Assembly: GCF_014334095.1 (NCBI RefSeq)
Contig: NZ_CP060495.1
Span: 891,001-955,000, forward strand
Direction: 5' to 3'
DNA: 64,000 nucleotides
DNA from: Novosphingopyxis iocasae
GTDB taxonomy: Bacteria; Pseudomonadota; Alphaproteobacteria; Sphingomonadales; Sphingomonadaceae
Below are positions 26,563-37,456 of the stretch, piece by piece. Both the position numbers and the translations under genes were made by a program. Each line of letters opens with the position of its first letter. The first letter of the stretch is position 1. Under the pieces are notes generated by a model. That model saw only the letters and a list, made by a program, of their open reading frames with translations, did not search any database and was not told the origin of the DNA.

Positions 26563-27095
26563 GTGAGGTGGTCCCGCCTTCTTGGACAGTTTGGCGGCTA
26601 AGTTAAGCTAATCCCAGTTGTCGTTCACGCCGCCTGTTTGATCATCAAATCATGGGGGGCATGCCCCCCATGACTTAATTGCCCGATCCGCCGATAGGCC
26701 TCGACCGGGGTTTTTCCGGCCAGGCCCGAGTGCGGACGCTGGGTGTTGTAATAGGTGATCCAGCGGCCAAGGCCAGGCATCAACTCCGAGCCGGTGTCGA
26801 AGGCATGGAGATAAACGCATTTGTAGTTCAGGGATCGCCAAGGGCGTTCGATGAAGACATTGTCCATCCACCGACCCCGCCCGTCCATGCTGATGCGAAC
26901 CTCAGCCTCGCGCAACACAGTGGTGAAGGCCTGCGACGTGAACTGGCTGCCTTGGTTGGTGTTGAAAATCTAAGACTTGCCGTAGCGAGCCAGCGCCTCC
27001 TTCAACGCCGCGACGCAGAACCCTGCGTCCATCGTATTCGATAACCGCCACGCCAGCACCTTCCGGGTTGCCCAGTCCATGATCTGGTAAACAGA
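26563..27095 (-). mobile_element. IS3-family insertion-sequence relic with dead transposase
   Basis: The minus strand encodes the C-terminal integrase core of an IS3-type transposase: DWATRKVLAWRLSNTMDAGF, then GRGRWMDNVFIERPWRSL and YYNTQRPHSGLAGKTPVEAY. A TAG stop at 26970-26972 interrupts it. The second catalytic Asp of the usual TDQGSQFT motif is Asn (TNQGSQFT, codon 26955-26957). The N-terminal orfA and the front of orfB are gone; similarity ends near 27095. The left end near 26563 (GGTGGTCCCGCCTTCTTGGA) looks like an element terminus. It is therefore an inactive, truncated copy. Confidence 0.82.
26650..26673. repeat. Perfect 24-base palindrome in the IS relic
   Basis: TCATGGGGGG and CCCCCCATGA flank CATG, so the whole 24-base unit is its own reverse complement. 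It lies at the 3' end of the transposase remnant. Confidence 0.7.
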
Positions 27096-27226
27096 TCAAG
27101 GTCTCCTATCGGTCGCTGTGGACTACCATGTGCGGACTCTGGACACCCACACATAAGCCCTGCACAAGAGGCACGCAATTCTGCAAAACCCGCGGAAATC
27201 TGCGGTTGTGGTTAAGAGCTATTCTG

Positions 27227-27251
27227 GGTTCGAATCCTCTCTCCCCGACCA
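27227..27251 (+). other. tRNA 3'-end fragment (probably tRNA-Pro), likely attachment-site scar
   Basis: GGTTCGAATCC (T-loop and part of the T-stem), TCT, then CTCCCCG as the acceptor 3' strand, discriminator A and CCA give the exact spacing of a tRNA 3' end. The sequence upstream cannot complete the T-stem or any other arm, so only the 3' end is present. An acceptor ending CTCCCCGACCA fits alphaproteobacterial tRNA-Pro (5' CGGGGAG). Tyrosine-recombinase elements commonly integrate into tRNA 3' ends and leave such a copy. It sits exactly between the mobile region and the core-like siderophore operon. Confidence 0.65.
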
Positions 27252-27282
27252 ATTTCCTTTCTTGACGACCTCAGCGTTTGCC

Positions 27283-28596
27283 TCAGGCGGCGCTGGTTTT
27301 CAGGTGGTCGCTGCGGGGCGGCGCGCAGCGTGTGCGGCGTTTTGCCCAGAGAGCTGCGACCAAAACCAGCAAGAGCTGTCCGGTCCAGAAGATCGCGTCG
27401 AACGGCGCATCGTTCCCGATGATGATTCGCGCCGCAAAGGTCGTCAGGATCATGGCCGGGCAACCCCATACCACCGCATGCCAAGAAGCACGCAGGGCTT
27501 CATCACGGTGCCCGCGTCGGCGGCGCTTGGCCAGCCATATGTAAAAGCCGGTTGCGCTGATCACGCTGACGGCCATGCCGAGAATGAAATAAACGATCTT
27601 CACCGGCAGCCCGCCATAATTGCCGAAATGCAGATTATAGGTGGAGGCGGCCGCCTGTTGACCGAGGTCTCCATCCGCCAGCCCTGCAGAGCCCAGGAAA
27701 CGGCCGGATTGATCGAAGTTGTAATATTCGCCAAAGATCAGCCGTCGCGGATAACCGCCCAGAATCTGCACATGCTGCCCTGGCTGCAGCGGATCATGGA
27801 TAATCGCATAGGTCGGCTTGAGATCAGGAAATCGCTCGGCCACATAGGCCAGCGGACCGGCAACATCTGGGGGGCCGTCTACTGTCTCCTTCCCCTCCAT
27901 CTCTTCACCGAAGATCGGGGCATAAACGGCCGCGCTGTCACCGTCATAGGCCGTCTTGCCCATGACTAGCGCCCCCAAGCCGCCGAGACCGATCGCCGCG
28001 CCGGTAAATGCGATCGCCAGCGAAAAGGGCAGCGTCCATGTGCTGAGGCGATTGTGCCAGTCTGCGAGCGCCGTGTTGGCAGAGCGCGCATTCAGCCGAA
28101 AGGCATCGCGAAAGATCCGCGGCAATGCGAGCACCCCGGTAAAGGCCGAAGCCAGCAGCATCGCGCCCAAGGCGCCGACCAGCGTTAGGCCCCAGAAGTT
28201 CGGCAAGCTCAGTTTGTAGTGAAGCGCGATCAGGAAATCCGACCAGGCGATCTGCTCCGGCATCGCGATGGCGCCGGACGCATCCAGATGGAATGCCTGC
28301 GTATCGGTGCTGATCGTGGCGCGGGGCAGGTCTTCGGTGGGAATGTGGATGTAAAGATGGGTGGTGGGCGCGAGGCCCTGCGCCTGCTCTTTCTCCAGCA
28401 CCGCCTCCATCCCGCGCTGCGCCGCGGCCGGATCGATTTGGCTCATCTCCGGCGCGGAGACTTGCTCAAGCCGCTGCAGCTCCGGATAGAAGACCGACAG
28501 AGTACCCGTCACGCAAACGATATAGAGCAGCGCGCCGACGACAAGGCCGATCGCCGAATGGGCCGAAAGGGCGGATTTTGCGGACGGGGACGCCAT
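27283..28596 (-). CDS. PepSY-associated membrane protein (siderophore/iron reductase type)
   Basis: A 437-residue protein with four or more membrane helices: SAIGLVVGALLYIVCVTGTL at the start, then LTLVGALGAMLLASAFTGVL, a central pair, and VYFILGMAVSVISATGFYIW near the end. PepSY-type periplasmic regions and conserved histidines (LHYKLS, DWHNRLS, NLHFGNYG) that may bind heme are also present. PepSY-TM proteins beside TonB siderophore receptors, such as FegB of the FegAB system, help release or reduce imported ferric siderophore. It is the last gene of the receptor operon, 12 bases after the small membrane protein. Confidence 0.88.
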   Translation of the reverse strand: MASPSAKSALSAHSAIGLVVGALLYIVCVTGTLSVFYPELQRLEQVSAPEMSQIDPAAAQRGMEAVLEKEQAQGLAPTTHLYIHIPTEDLPRATISTDTQAFHLDASGAIAMPEQIAWSDFLIALHYKLSLPNFWGLTLVGALGAMLLASAFTGVLALPRIFRDAFRLNARSANTALADWHNRLSTWTLPFSLAIAFTGAAIGLGGLGALVMGKTAYDGDSAAVYAPIFGEEMEGKETVDGPPDVAGPLAYVAERFPDLKPTYAIIHDPLQPGQHVQILGGYPRRLIFGEYYNFDQSGRFLGSAGLADGDLGQQAAASTYNLHFGNYGGLPVKIVYFILGMAVSVISATGFYIWLAKRRRRGHRDEALRASWHAVVWGCPAMILTTFAARIIIGNDAPFDAIFWTGQLLLVLVAALWAKRRTRCAPPRSDHLKTSAA

Positions 28597-28608
28597 CAGG
28601 ACGCTCCT

Positions 28609-29178
28609 TTACAATAAAGCCGGAAGAGCCGGGACCGCGCAGAAAGCGATGATACCCAACTGACGCTTGCGGGACGGGGTAACGAGCAGTGCGGTTGCGA
28701 GAACTGCCCAGGCGAGGGGCTGGACGAACAGCATCGTTACATTGGCGTCCGCCTCGCTCCAGCCTGCCGACAGAACCAGAAAGCGCAGCGCCAGCGCTAT
28801 CGCGACGGCACCTGCAAACGCTCCGACGGCAACGAGCAGAAAGGTGGTGATCCTGCCGCCGACGCGATGCGGCTTCGTTGGCGCGACCTGCGCTCTGCGC
28901 TGCCGTTCCTTATCCGGTCCTGCGGGGGCGGACCAAGCGGCAAAGCCGAGAAGAGCCATGGCCGTCATCATTGCAGCTGTCGCTGCCACTGCAACACCCC
29001 AGGCCCCTGCCCCGATCGCTGCGAGAATGGAACCGAGCGCCAAGGCGCACCAACCGCTTGCCACCATAGCGGTGCGCGGCACGCGCGCGCCTTGCCGCCG
29101 CCGCCAAGCGCTCCGCAAAAGCAGGACGCCGAAGCAAGCGAGCAAGACGGCGACGGGCATGGCGAGCGCAGGTTCCAT
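28609..29178 (-). CDS. Small integral membrane protein of the siderophore operon
   Basis: A 189-residue protein with about five hydrophobic helices, including MPVAVLLACFGVLLLRSAW at the N-terminus, a long Ala/Gly-rich pair, and PLAWAVLATALLV near the C-terminus. No family is recognised with confidence. Similar small membrane proteins sit between TonB receptor and PepSY genes in proteobacterial iron operons, and a role in the inner-membrane step is inferred from that. Its start overlaps the receptor stop by one base, so it is co-translated. Confidence 0.72.
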   Translation of the reverse strand: MEPALAMPVAVLLACFGVLLLRSAWRRRQGARVPRTAMVASGWCALALGSILAAIGAGAWGVAVAATAAMMTAMALLGFAAWSAPAGPDKERQRRAQVAPTKPHRVGGRITTFLLVAVGAFAGAVAIALALRFLVLSAGWSEADANVTMLFVQPLAWAVLATALLVTPSRKRQLGIIAFCAVPALPALL

Positions 29179-31334
29179 CAGAACCCCTGCGTCAGCGTGA
29201 CGAAGACGTTACGGACCGCGCCGAGGAAGCAGTCGCCGCGTGCCAGACAGGCAGCGGGGTAGCGCTCATCGGTCAGATTGTTGGCGTTCAGAGCGATGCT
29301 CGTCTTGCCGTAAGTCACTTCGGCGAAGGCATCGAAGGTGGTCACATCAGGCGTGCGGACAATGTTGACCCCGCTGCCACCGCCGGGAAGCGCGACATTG
29401 CCACGCGAGATATTCTCGCCCGCATAATGCGCGCCCCCGCCCAGTTGCAGCGACCACTCGCCCATATCGACCGTCTTGGACAGCCAAAGCGAAGCGTTGT
29501 GTTTCGGCACATTGTCGAGCTGGAAGCCGATCTGGCGCGGATCGCTCGCCTCGGTCAATTCGGCTTCATTATAGCTGTAATTGGCCAGCACGGTGAAGTT
29601 GTGCGGCAGGATACGGCGCGCTTCGAACTCGATCCCGCGCGATTTCAGCTCGCCTGCCTGTATGCGATTGGTGGGATCGGCCGGATCGTTGATCAGCCGG
29701 TTCTGCTCGGTGATATCATAGCCGGTGACGGTCACCAGTGTGCTGCGATCGGGCCGCCATTTCGCGCCGATTTCAAACTGCTTGCCGCGCGAAGGCCGAT
29801 ACCCCTCCCCGTCCCGATCGAACCCGGCGATCGGCAGGAAGCTCTCGGTGTAGCTGAAGAAGGGATGGATATCGAATGCCAGCTCGCCGATGATTCCGGC
29901 GCGCCAGGTGAAGGCATTGCTGTCCTGCTTCACCGCTGCCGTACTGATGTCGTCGACCCAATCCTGACGCCCTCCGACGACGACATGCACCCGGTCCGCG
30001 ATCGATATCTGATCCTGCGCATAGACGCCGATCTGCTCCTGCGATGCCGTGGCGACCGGACCCAGCGGCGGCGCAGGAAAGCCGTTGCTGATACGATCCG
30101 CGTAGAGATCGATCGTATCGAGCGCGAAACTGCTTTGCCGGTTGGTTTCGTTCCAGAGGTAATCGACACCTACCAGAACCTCATGCTTGATCGCAGCGCC
30201 GGTGGCGAACTGAAAGCCTAGGCCGGTGTCCGCGCTGAACACGTCGATGCCGCCGCGCGCGCCCTGCGTGTAACGCTGGATTTGACGCCGATCGTCATCG
30301 AGGAACGGATTGACCGGATTGGAATAGCTGTTGGTGTAGCGCACGACCGAATCGATATCGCTGTCGATATAGCGCGCCCGTGCCTGCAGCCGGACGACAT
30401 CGCTGAACCGGTGATTGAACAGCGCCGTGCCCGACAGGATGCGCCCGTCATAGGGATCGCCCGGCTCTCCGACGAAGGTGGAATAGGGCAGAAAACCGTT
30501 GGCATTGCGTTCGATATTGCGCGCGCTTTCGCGGTCGTCGTCCGAAAAAACGGTGCCGAGCGGCAGAAATTGCGCAACCGATCCGCCGTCGTCTTCCTGA
30601 TAATTACCGATCAGCGTGAGCGAGGTGTCCATGCTGGGCTGCCAGGTGACCGACGGGGCGAATAGGACCCGGTTGTCGGGGACGAAATCGGTTTGCGTAT
30701 CGGCATCGCGCGCCCGGCCCGTCAGGCGCACCGCGATGGTGTCGGACAGCGGCCCGGTGACATCGGCGAGCACTTCCTTGCGATCGAACGAGCCGTAGCG
30801 AAGCGAAATCTCTCCGCCGAATTCGAACTGCGGCGTCTTGGAAACGAGGTTGAGGAGGCCGCCGATGCTGCCCTGGCCAAAGAGGACCGACGCAGGCCCG
30901 CGCACCAGCTCGACGCGGGAAAAGGCATAAGGGTCGGCCGCGATCGAATTGTAGAAGCCGAACAGCTCCCGCATCCCGTCGCGATATTGAACCGGTGAGA
31001 TGCCGCGCACGAACTGCGAATCGACGCGGCTGTCGAGGCCATAAGCCGATGGCTGCACGCCGGACACATAGCGGAGCGTCTGCGCGATATTGAGCGCGCC
31101 CTGATCGTTAAACGTATCGTCGGTCACCACCGTGATCGGCTGCGGCACCTCGATCAGCGGCGTATCGGTTTTGGTACCGGCGGTTACCGTGTCGAAATAG
31201 CCGGTCACTACGATTTCGTCGAAATCGGCCCCTTCACGATCCGATGCGTCGCTCTCCTGCGCAAGGGCCGCGGGAGCGGTGAACAGCATCGCGGCGGCAA
31301 GGGCGATGCGGGACGCGGAGAGGGAGACAGACAT
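29178..31334 (-). CDS. TonB-dependent siderophore receptor
   Basis: The 718-residue outer-membrane receptor has a signal peptide (MSVSLSASRIALAAAMLFTA, cleaved after ALA), a TonB-box-like DEIVVTGYF and a plug domain with IAQTLRYVSGVQPSAYG and VELVRGPASVLFGQGSIGG. A 22-strand barrel follows, ending in NVFVTLTQGF with the C-terminal aromatic. This is the FhuE/FpvA-like siderophore group, importing ferric siderophore with TonB-ExbBD energy. It leads a three-gene operon with the small membrane protein and PepSY protein. A Fur-like box lies about 46 bases upstream. Confidence 0.93.
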   Translation of the reverse strand: MSVSLSASRIALAAAMLFTAPAALAQESDASDREGADFDEIVVTGYFDTVTAGTKTDTPLIEVPQPITVVTDDTFNDQGALNIAQTLRYVSGVQPSAYGLDSRVDSQFVRGISPVQYRDGMRELFGFYNSIAADPYAFSRVELVRGPASVLFGQGSIGGLLNLVSKTPQFEFGGEISLRYGSFDRKEVLADVTGPLSDTIAVRLTGRARDADTQTDFVPDNRVLFAPSVTWQPSMDTSLTLIGNYQEDDGGSVAQFLPLGTVFSDDDRESARNIERNANGFLPYSTFVGEPGDPYDGRILSGTALFNHRFSDVVRLQARARYIDSDIDSVVRYTNSYSNPVNPFLDDDRRQIQRYTQGARGGIDVFSADTGLGFQFATGAAIKHEVLVGVDYLWNETNRQSSFALDTIDLYADRISNGFPAPPLGPVATASQEQIGVYAQDQISIADRVHVVVGGRQDWVDDISTAAVKQDSNAFTWRAGIIGELAFDIHPFFSYTESFLPIAGFDRDGEGYRPSRGKQFEIGAKWRPDRSTLVTVTGYDITEQNRLINDPADPTNRIQAGELKSRGIEFEARRILPHNFTVLANYSYNEAELTEASDPRQIGFQLDNVPKHNASLWLSKTVDMGEWSLQLGGGAHYAGENISRGNVALPGGGSGVNIVRTPDVTTFDAFAEVTYGKTSIALNANNLTDERYPAACLARGDCFLGAVRNVFVTLTQGF

Positions 31335-31379
31335 GGACTAGGCTTTCAATTGCATGAACGATTATGCAACCGGACTAGT

Positions 31380-31398
31380 GATAATGGTAATGACTCGC
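31380..31398 (-). promoter_or_regulatory. Fur-box-like sequence upstream of the siderophore receptor
   Basis: GATAATGGTAATGACTCGC matches the classical 19-base Fur box at 14 positions. It lies about 46 bases before the receptor start. Iron control fits the genes, but alphaproteobacterial Fur/Irr sites are variable. Confidence 0.5.
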
Positions 31399-31408
31399 AA
31401 TAGGCAAT

Positions 31409-31425
31409 TCGATCATTGTGATCGA
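31409..31425. repeat. 17-base palindrome TCGATCA-TTG-TGATCGA
   Basis: A perfect 7-base inverted repeat with a 3-base centre in the region between the divergent siderophore receptor and methyltransferase genes. It is operator-like and adjacent to the Fur-like box. Confidence 0.4.
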
Positions 31426-31622
31426 CGCCGTTCATCAGGCTCTCTGGACAATCGACGCACGAAGCTCGTCTGCGCGCGACCCGCCGGACTGCGTCTGCTT
31501 TCGGTTACGCTACCTCGGAATGCTCACCTTGCCCTACGCGGTTGCAATCCGAAGGCGTTTTTGCCAACGCAGCCGCTTGCTTCGCTGCCCTGAGCGGGAG
31601 CGCGACATGAGGTTATTCCCTT

Positions 31623-32249
31623 TTGAACGATACAAACCAATTTGCGGCGGGACGCGATCGGTCCTTGCGCGAGCGGACGGGCCGCTTGCTTGGCCAATGG
31701 GGCGTGTTTGCGCGCGGCTTCCTTGAGCATCCGCGCATGGTCGGATCGGTCATCCCATCCTCGCGCTTCACCATCGAGAAGATGCTGGCACCGGTGGACT
31801 GGGACAGCTGCAAGCTTTTCGTGGAATATGGGCCGGGCGTGGGCACCTTTTGCGAACCGGTGCTCGAACGCCTGCGCGCGGACGGCGCGTTGATCGTGAT
31901 CGATACCAACCCGCTCTATATCGACTATCTGCGCCGTACGATTCATGATCCGCGCTTCACCGCAGTGCTGGGCAGCGCGGCGGATGTCGAGCGGATCGTG
32001 GCCGAACATGGCCATGACGCGGCTGACTATGTCCTGTCCGGCCTGCCATTCTCCACCTTGCCTGCCGGCGTGGGTCCGGCAATCGCAGCGGCCACCCACC
32101 GCGTCCTGAGGCCCGGCGGCGCATTCCTTGTCTATCAGTTCAGCAAACGCGCGCGCGACTTCATGGCAAAGCATTTCGACCAGATCGATAGCGGCTATGA
32201 ATGGCGCAACGTGCTTCCGTGCGAGCTGTTCTGGGGCTGGAAGACGTGA
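31623..32249 (+). CDS. Class I SAM-dependent methyltransferase (phospholipid N-methyltransferase-like)
   Basis: The 208-residue protein starts with TTG. Its sequence MVGSVIPSSRFTIEKMLAPV near residue 40 is typical of PmtA/Opi3-like and rRNA-type small methyltransferases acting on phospholipids. The SAM loop is VEYGPGVGTF (about residue 68), followed by LIVIDTNPLYIDYLRR and the post-motif YVLSGLPFSTLPAG. It could methylate phosphatidylethanolamine at the membrane; that substrate is only inferred. It is divergent from the siderophore operon. Confidence 0.75.
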   Translation: MNDTNQFAAGRDRSLRERTGRLLGQWGVFARGFLEHPRMVGSVIPSSRFTIEKMLAPVDWDSCKLFVEYGPGVGTFCEPVLERLRADGALIVIDTNPLYIDYLRRTIHDPRFTAVLGSAADVERIVAEHGHDAADYVLSGLPFSTLPAGVGPAIAAATHRVLRPGGAFLVYQFSKRARDFMAKHFDQIDSGYEWRNVLPCELFWGWKT

Positions 32250-32299
32250 CGCCGCAGCGTCCTTGACCACCCAGGCACAATGGCCGAAACGCCGTGGTC

Positions 32300-34311
<2,012 letters not shown>

Positions 34312-34350
34312 GCGCGCAACCGCTATAGCATGAGAGGACGCGTTCTGCCG

Positions 34351-36684
34351 TCAGGCGACGGATTGCATGCGCGCGCCGGGATCGCCGAGACGGCTCACGA
34401 TCCTGCCCACCTCACCGCCGGGAACGGGCCGGCTATACCAGAAGCCCTGCACCTGCTGGCATCCTTCACGGCGCAGCGATTCGATCTGGTCTTCCGCTTC
34501 TACACCCTCGGCCAGCGTTTCCATGCCCAGCGCGCCCGCCAGCGTTGTGATCGCGCGAATGATCGCGCTGGCGCCCGTCCCCTGATCGAGATCGGTCACG
34601 AAGCTGCGGTCGATCTTGATCTTGTCGAACGGGAAGCTGCGCAGATAGCTGAGTGAACTATAGCCCGTGCCGAAATCGTCGAGCGAGATGCGCACGCCCA
34701 GGCTGCGCAGCTTATGCAAGAGGTCGAGTGTTTGATCGATATCGGCGATGAATACCGATTCGGTGATCTCCACCTCCAAAAGAGAAGGCTCAAGGCCGCT
34801 TTGCGCAAGCGCCTGCAGGATCGCATTTTGGAGATTGGTGCTCTTGAACTGGATCGATGACACATTGACTGCCACGCGAAGCCGCTCCGGCCACTGCGCT
34901 GCCTGACGACAGGCCTCTCGGATCACCCACTCGCCGATCGGGATGATGAGCCCCGTTTCTTCTGCTAGAGGAATAAACTCTGCGGGCGAAACCATGCCGC
35001 GCTGGGGGTGGTGCCAGCGCAACAGGGATTCGAAACCGACCAGCCGTTCTTCGGAAAGGCTGTAGAGCGGCTGAAAATACAGCTCGAACTGACCTTCGCT
35101 GAGCGCGATGCGCAGGTCCAGTTCCAGCTGGCGGCGCCGGCGGGCTGCATCATCCATCGCCTGTTCGAAGAATTGATAGCCGGCCTTGCCTTCCTGCTTC
35201 GCCCGATAGAGGGCCAGATCGGCATTCTTGATCAGCGTCTCCGCTTCCGTGCCGTCGTCAGGCGAGCAGGAAATGCCGATGCTGGCGTTGATCGGCACCT
35301 GCTGCCGCCCGATCATCACGGGCTCATCGAAGCAGTGGAAAAGTTGCTCGGCATGGCCCAGCATATCTTCGTCCGCTTCGATATCGGCGATCATCACCGC
35401 GAACTCATCGCCGCCCTGACGCGACACAACCGCCCCCGGCATGAAGCTGGTCAGGCGCCGCGCAATCTCTTTCAAAACAGCGTCGCCCGCCGGATGGCCG
35501 GAGGTGTCGTTGATCAGTTTGAAATTGTCGAGATCAAGATAGCAGACCGCCACTCTCTTGCCATTCGTCATGCGGGCAAGGGCGGAATTGAGCTGTTCGG
35601 TGAACAGCTTCCGGTTGGGTAGATCCGTCAAAATGTCGTGTAGCGCGATATGCGATATCTTGCGCTCACGGTCGTGGATCGCCTCGATCATGGTGTTGAA
35701 GCTGGTCGCGAGGCGTCCCACCTCGTCACGTGAGCGCACGTTCACAAAAGCATGATGCCCGTCTGCCACGCGCTGAGCGGCCGCATCCAACTTGGCGATC
35801 GGACGCGTGATTCCACGCGCGATAAGCCATCCCAAGACGATCGTGGCACAAACGCCGATCACACCGAGCAGGGCCAGCAGCCAGATCAGGGGCCGATATT
35901 CGGACAAGGCCTCGCTTAGCGAGTGGCGCAGCAGCAGAACCGGCTTCATCGATCCACTGAGCGATGGAAGCGCCGAAGCGCGGTAAAGGATGCGCTCGCC
36001 ATCTTCGGACCGCTCGATCGGGCTCGTGTCGCTGGTAACCGTAATGTTCTGCGGCAGTTTGTTGGCTGCCACGATCCGGCTTTCCAACGGAATGGCGGAA
36101 AGCTCCGAAAGACTGGTCAGCGCGCTTTTGGTTAGCGGTTCTGCCAACACAAGCCATCCGGCGAGGTCCGGAAGTTGAATAGGCGCGGCAACGGCGCTTG
36201 CGGGATTGTCCGACACCGTCACGATGCCCGCGCTCTCTCCATTTGAGAGCGCCTGGAACAGCCCGCGTCGTTCCTTTGCGGACAAGGCCCTGGCATCGCC
36301 GATGATTGCGCCGCTGGCCTCCACCACAAAAGCCTCCGGCACACCGGCACGGGCTTTCAGGCTATCGAGCGCGCTTTCAATAGTGAGATTATCGCCAAGG
36401 GCGACCGCCTTGCGAAAACCGAAATCGCCTGAAAGGACGTCGGCCTGCGCGCGCATCTCTCTGGCGCGCAGTTCGAGTATTTCCTCGAACACATCAGCAT
36501 TAGCCGCCATGTCGCGCGAGATGACGCGCGCCGCATAGGCCTCAATCCCTCCGCTCGCCACCATGATGACCGCACCGAATGCTGCCGCGAACAGCAGCGC
36601 ATAGATGACCGCGATGCGCAAGCGCAGCGATCCCACGCGAAAATTCATGCTAGCGAAACGGTGTTGTAAACGCGTCAGGTTCAT
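34351..36684 (-). CDS. Membrane-bound HAMP-GGDEF-EAL protein (c-di-GMP turnover)
   Basis: This 777-residue protein has TM1 at about residues 24-45 and a periplasmic sensor region to about 265. TM2 (about 266-288) and HAMP (about 289-340, ARGITRPIAKLDAAAQRVAD) follow. The GGDEF domain has RQGGDEFAVM near 430, and the EAL domain (about 515-765) has ESLLRW instead of EALLRW but keeps its catalytic Glu, DDFGTGYSS and KIDRSFV. Both synthesis and hydrolysis of cyclic di-GMP therefore look possible. It lies 10 bases after the cupredoxin gene, so a periplasmic cue linked to that protein is plausible. Confidence 0.93.
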   Translation of the reverse strand: MNLTRLQHRFASMNFRVGSLRLRIAVIYALLFAAAFGAVIMVASGGIEAYAARVISRDMAANADVFEEILELRAREMRAQADVLSGDFGFRKAVALGDNLTIESALDSLKARAGVPEAFVVEASGAIIGDARALSAKERRGLFQALSNGESAGIVTVSDNPASAVAAPIQLPDLAGWLVLAEPLTKSALTSLSELSAIPLESRIVAANKLPQNITVTSDTSPIERSEDGERILYRASALPSLSGSMKPVLLLRHSLSEALSEYRPLIWLLALLGVIGVCATIVLGWLIARGITRPIAKLDAAAQRVADGHHAFVNVRSRDEVGRLATSFNTMIEAIHDRERKISHIALHDILTDLPNRKLFTEQLNSALARMTNGKRVAVCYLDLDNFKLINDTSGHPAGDAVLKEIARRLTSFMPGAVVSRQGGDEFAVMIADIEADEDMLGHAEQLFHCFDEPVMIGRQQVPINASIGISCSPDDGTEAETLIKNADLALYRAKQEGKAGYQFFEQAMDDAARRRRQLELDLRIALSEGQFELYFQPLYSLSEERLVGFESLLRWHHPQRGMVSPAEFIPLAEETGLIIPIGEWVIREACRQAAQWPERLRVAVNVSSIQFKSTNLQNAILQALAQSGLEPSLLEVEITESVFIADIDQTLDLLHKLRSLGVRISLDDFGTGYSSLSYLRSFPFDKIKIDRSFVTDLDQGTGASAIIRAITTLAGALGMETLAEGVEAEDQIESLRREGCQQVQGFWYSRPVPGGEVGRIVSRLGDPGARMQSVA

Positions 36685-36694
36685 ATGACGAACG

Positions 36695-37318
36695 TCATCC
36701 GCGCAGCGGCAGCACGACAGAGCGACTGTTGAACCCGCCGTTCAGGCTGGTGGCGTGTTCGGCCTCATTGTCCGCGGCCACTGCGCTTGGATACCAGATG
36801 CGCACCTTGGCCCCGCCTGCAGGCAAGCCATCGAACCGGACGCGCCCCTCGCGGTCGGTCTTCGCGGCGAAGGGCGTATCGACGACCTTGATGTAGCCGC
36901 GCATCTGATCGTGGATATTGCAGCCAACCGCTACCGTACCGGCGATCGGAAAGCTCTGCGAGCGCGTCTGATCGCTGCCGTAAAGATTGATCTCGAACTT
37001 GGCCGGCTTTGAAAAGCTGTAGACGCTGTGCCTGACCCGGTCGAAATTGGGGAAAGCGACGTTCGATCCTTTAGCGACGATCAATGTTCCCGGAACAAAT
37101 GCAAGATCCTTCTGGCCCATCGCGTTTGGCCAGGAAAAGCCCTTCGGAACGCTCACGCCCGCGGCGGGGTAGATAGAGACAACGGCATCCTTGATCGGAA
37201 GACCGCGAGCGTCTTTCACCTGAACCGCTAACGTCGAACCGGGGCTACCTTGCGCAGATAAAGCAAGCGCGACGGCGCCGGAAAGGCCTGCCGCCGCGAT
37301 GGAGAGTTTGGCAATCAT
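36695..37318 (-). CDS. Periplasmic cupredoxin-like protein (methylamine-utilisation/plastocyanin type)
   Basis: Starting at ATG 37318, the 207-residue precursor has a signal peptide (MIAKLSIAAAGLSGAVALAL, cleaved near SAQG). The mature protein has a carboxypeptidase-regulatory-like N-terminal strand set (LAVQVKDARGLPIKDAVVSI). A cupredoxin-type region follows, with HSVYSFSKPAKFEI, GCNIHDQMRGYI (Cys-x3-His-x3-Met-like ligand run) and the upstream His. That arrangement fits a type-1 copper site. A related protein is annotated in methylamine clusters, but no such genes are here. It forms an operon with the GGDEF-EAL gene and is divergent from the DUF3034 gene. Confidence 0.78.
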   Translation of the reverse strand: MIAKLSIAAAGLSGAVALALSAQGSPGSTLAVQVKDARGLPIKDAVVSIYPAAGVSVPKGFSWPNAMGQKDLAFVPGTLIVAKGSNVAFPNFDRVRHSVYSFSKPAKFEINLYGSDQTRSQSFPIAGTVAVGCNIHDQMRGYIKVVDTPFAAKTDREGRVRFDGLPAGGAKVRIWYPSAVAADNEAEHATSLNGGFNSRSVVLPLRG

Positions 37319-37456
37319 GGCCGACCGTCTAGCCCGCAATGGCTGACAATTGATTAAGCAGCCTTCCCCAGAGCCGCCAAAAAGTCCGGGCGGCGCCGAT
37401 AGGCTTCCTCCGATGCTTAAAAACTTTTTTACCCAATCCAACTAGCTCTCGGCGGG

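Noticed and set aside
21812-26624. Recombinase trio (RIT element)
   Set aside because: Only two recombinase genes are present; no third gene lies in 26326-26624 and sizes differ from RIT proteins.
27180-27251. Complete tRNA gene
   Set aside because: The upstream bases cannot form acceptor, D or anticodon arms, and the T-stem is mispaired; only a 3' fragment is present.
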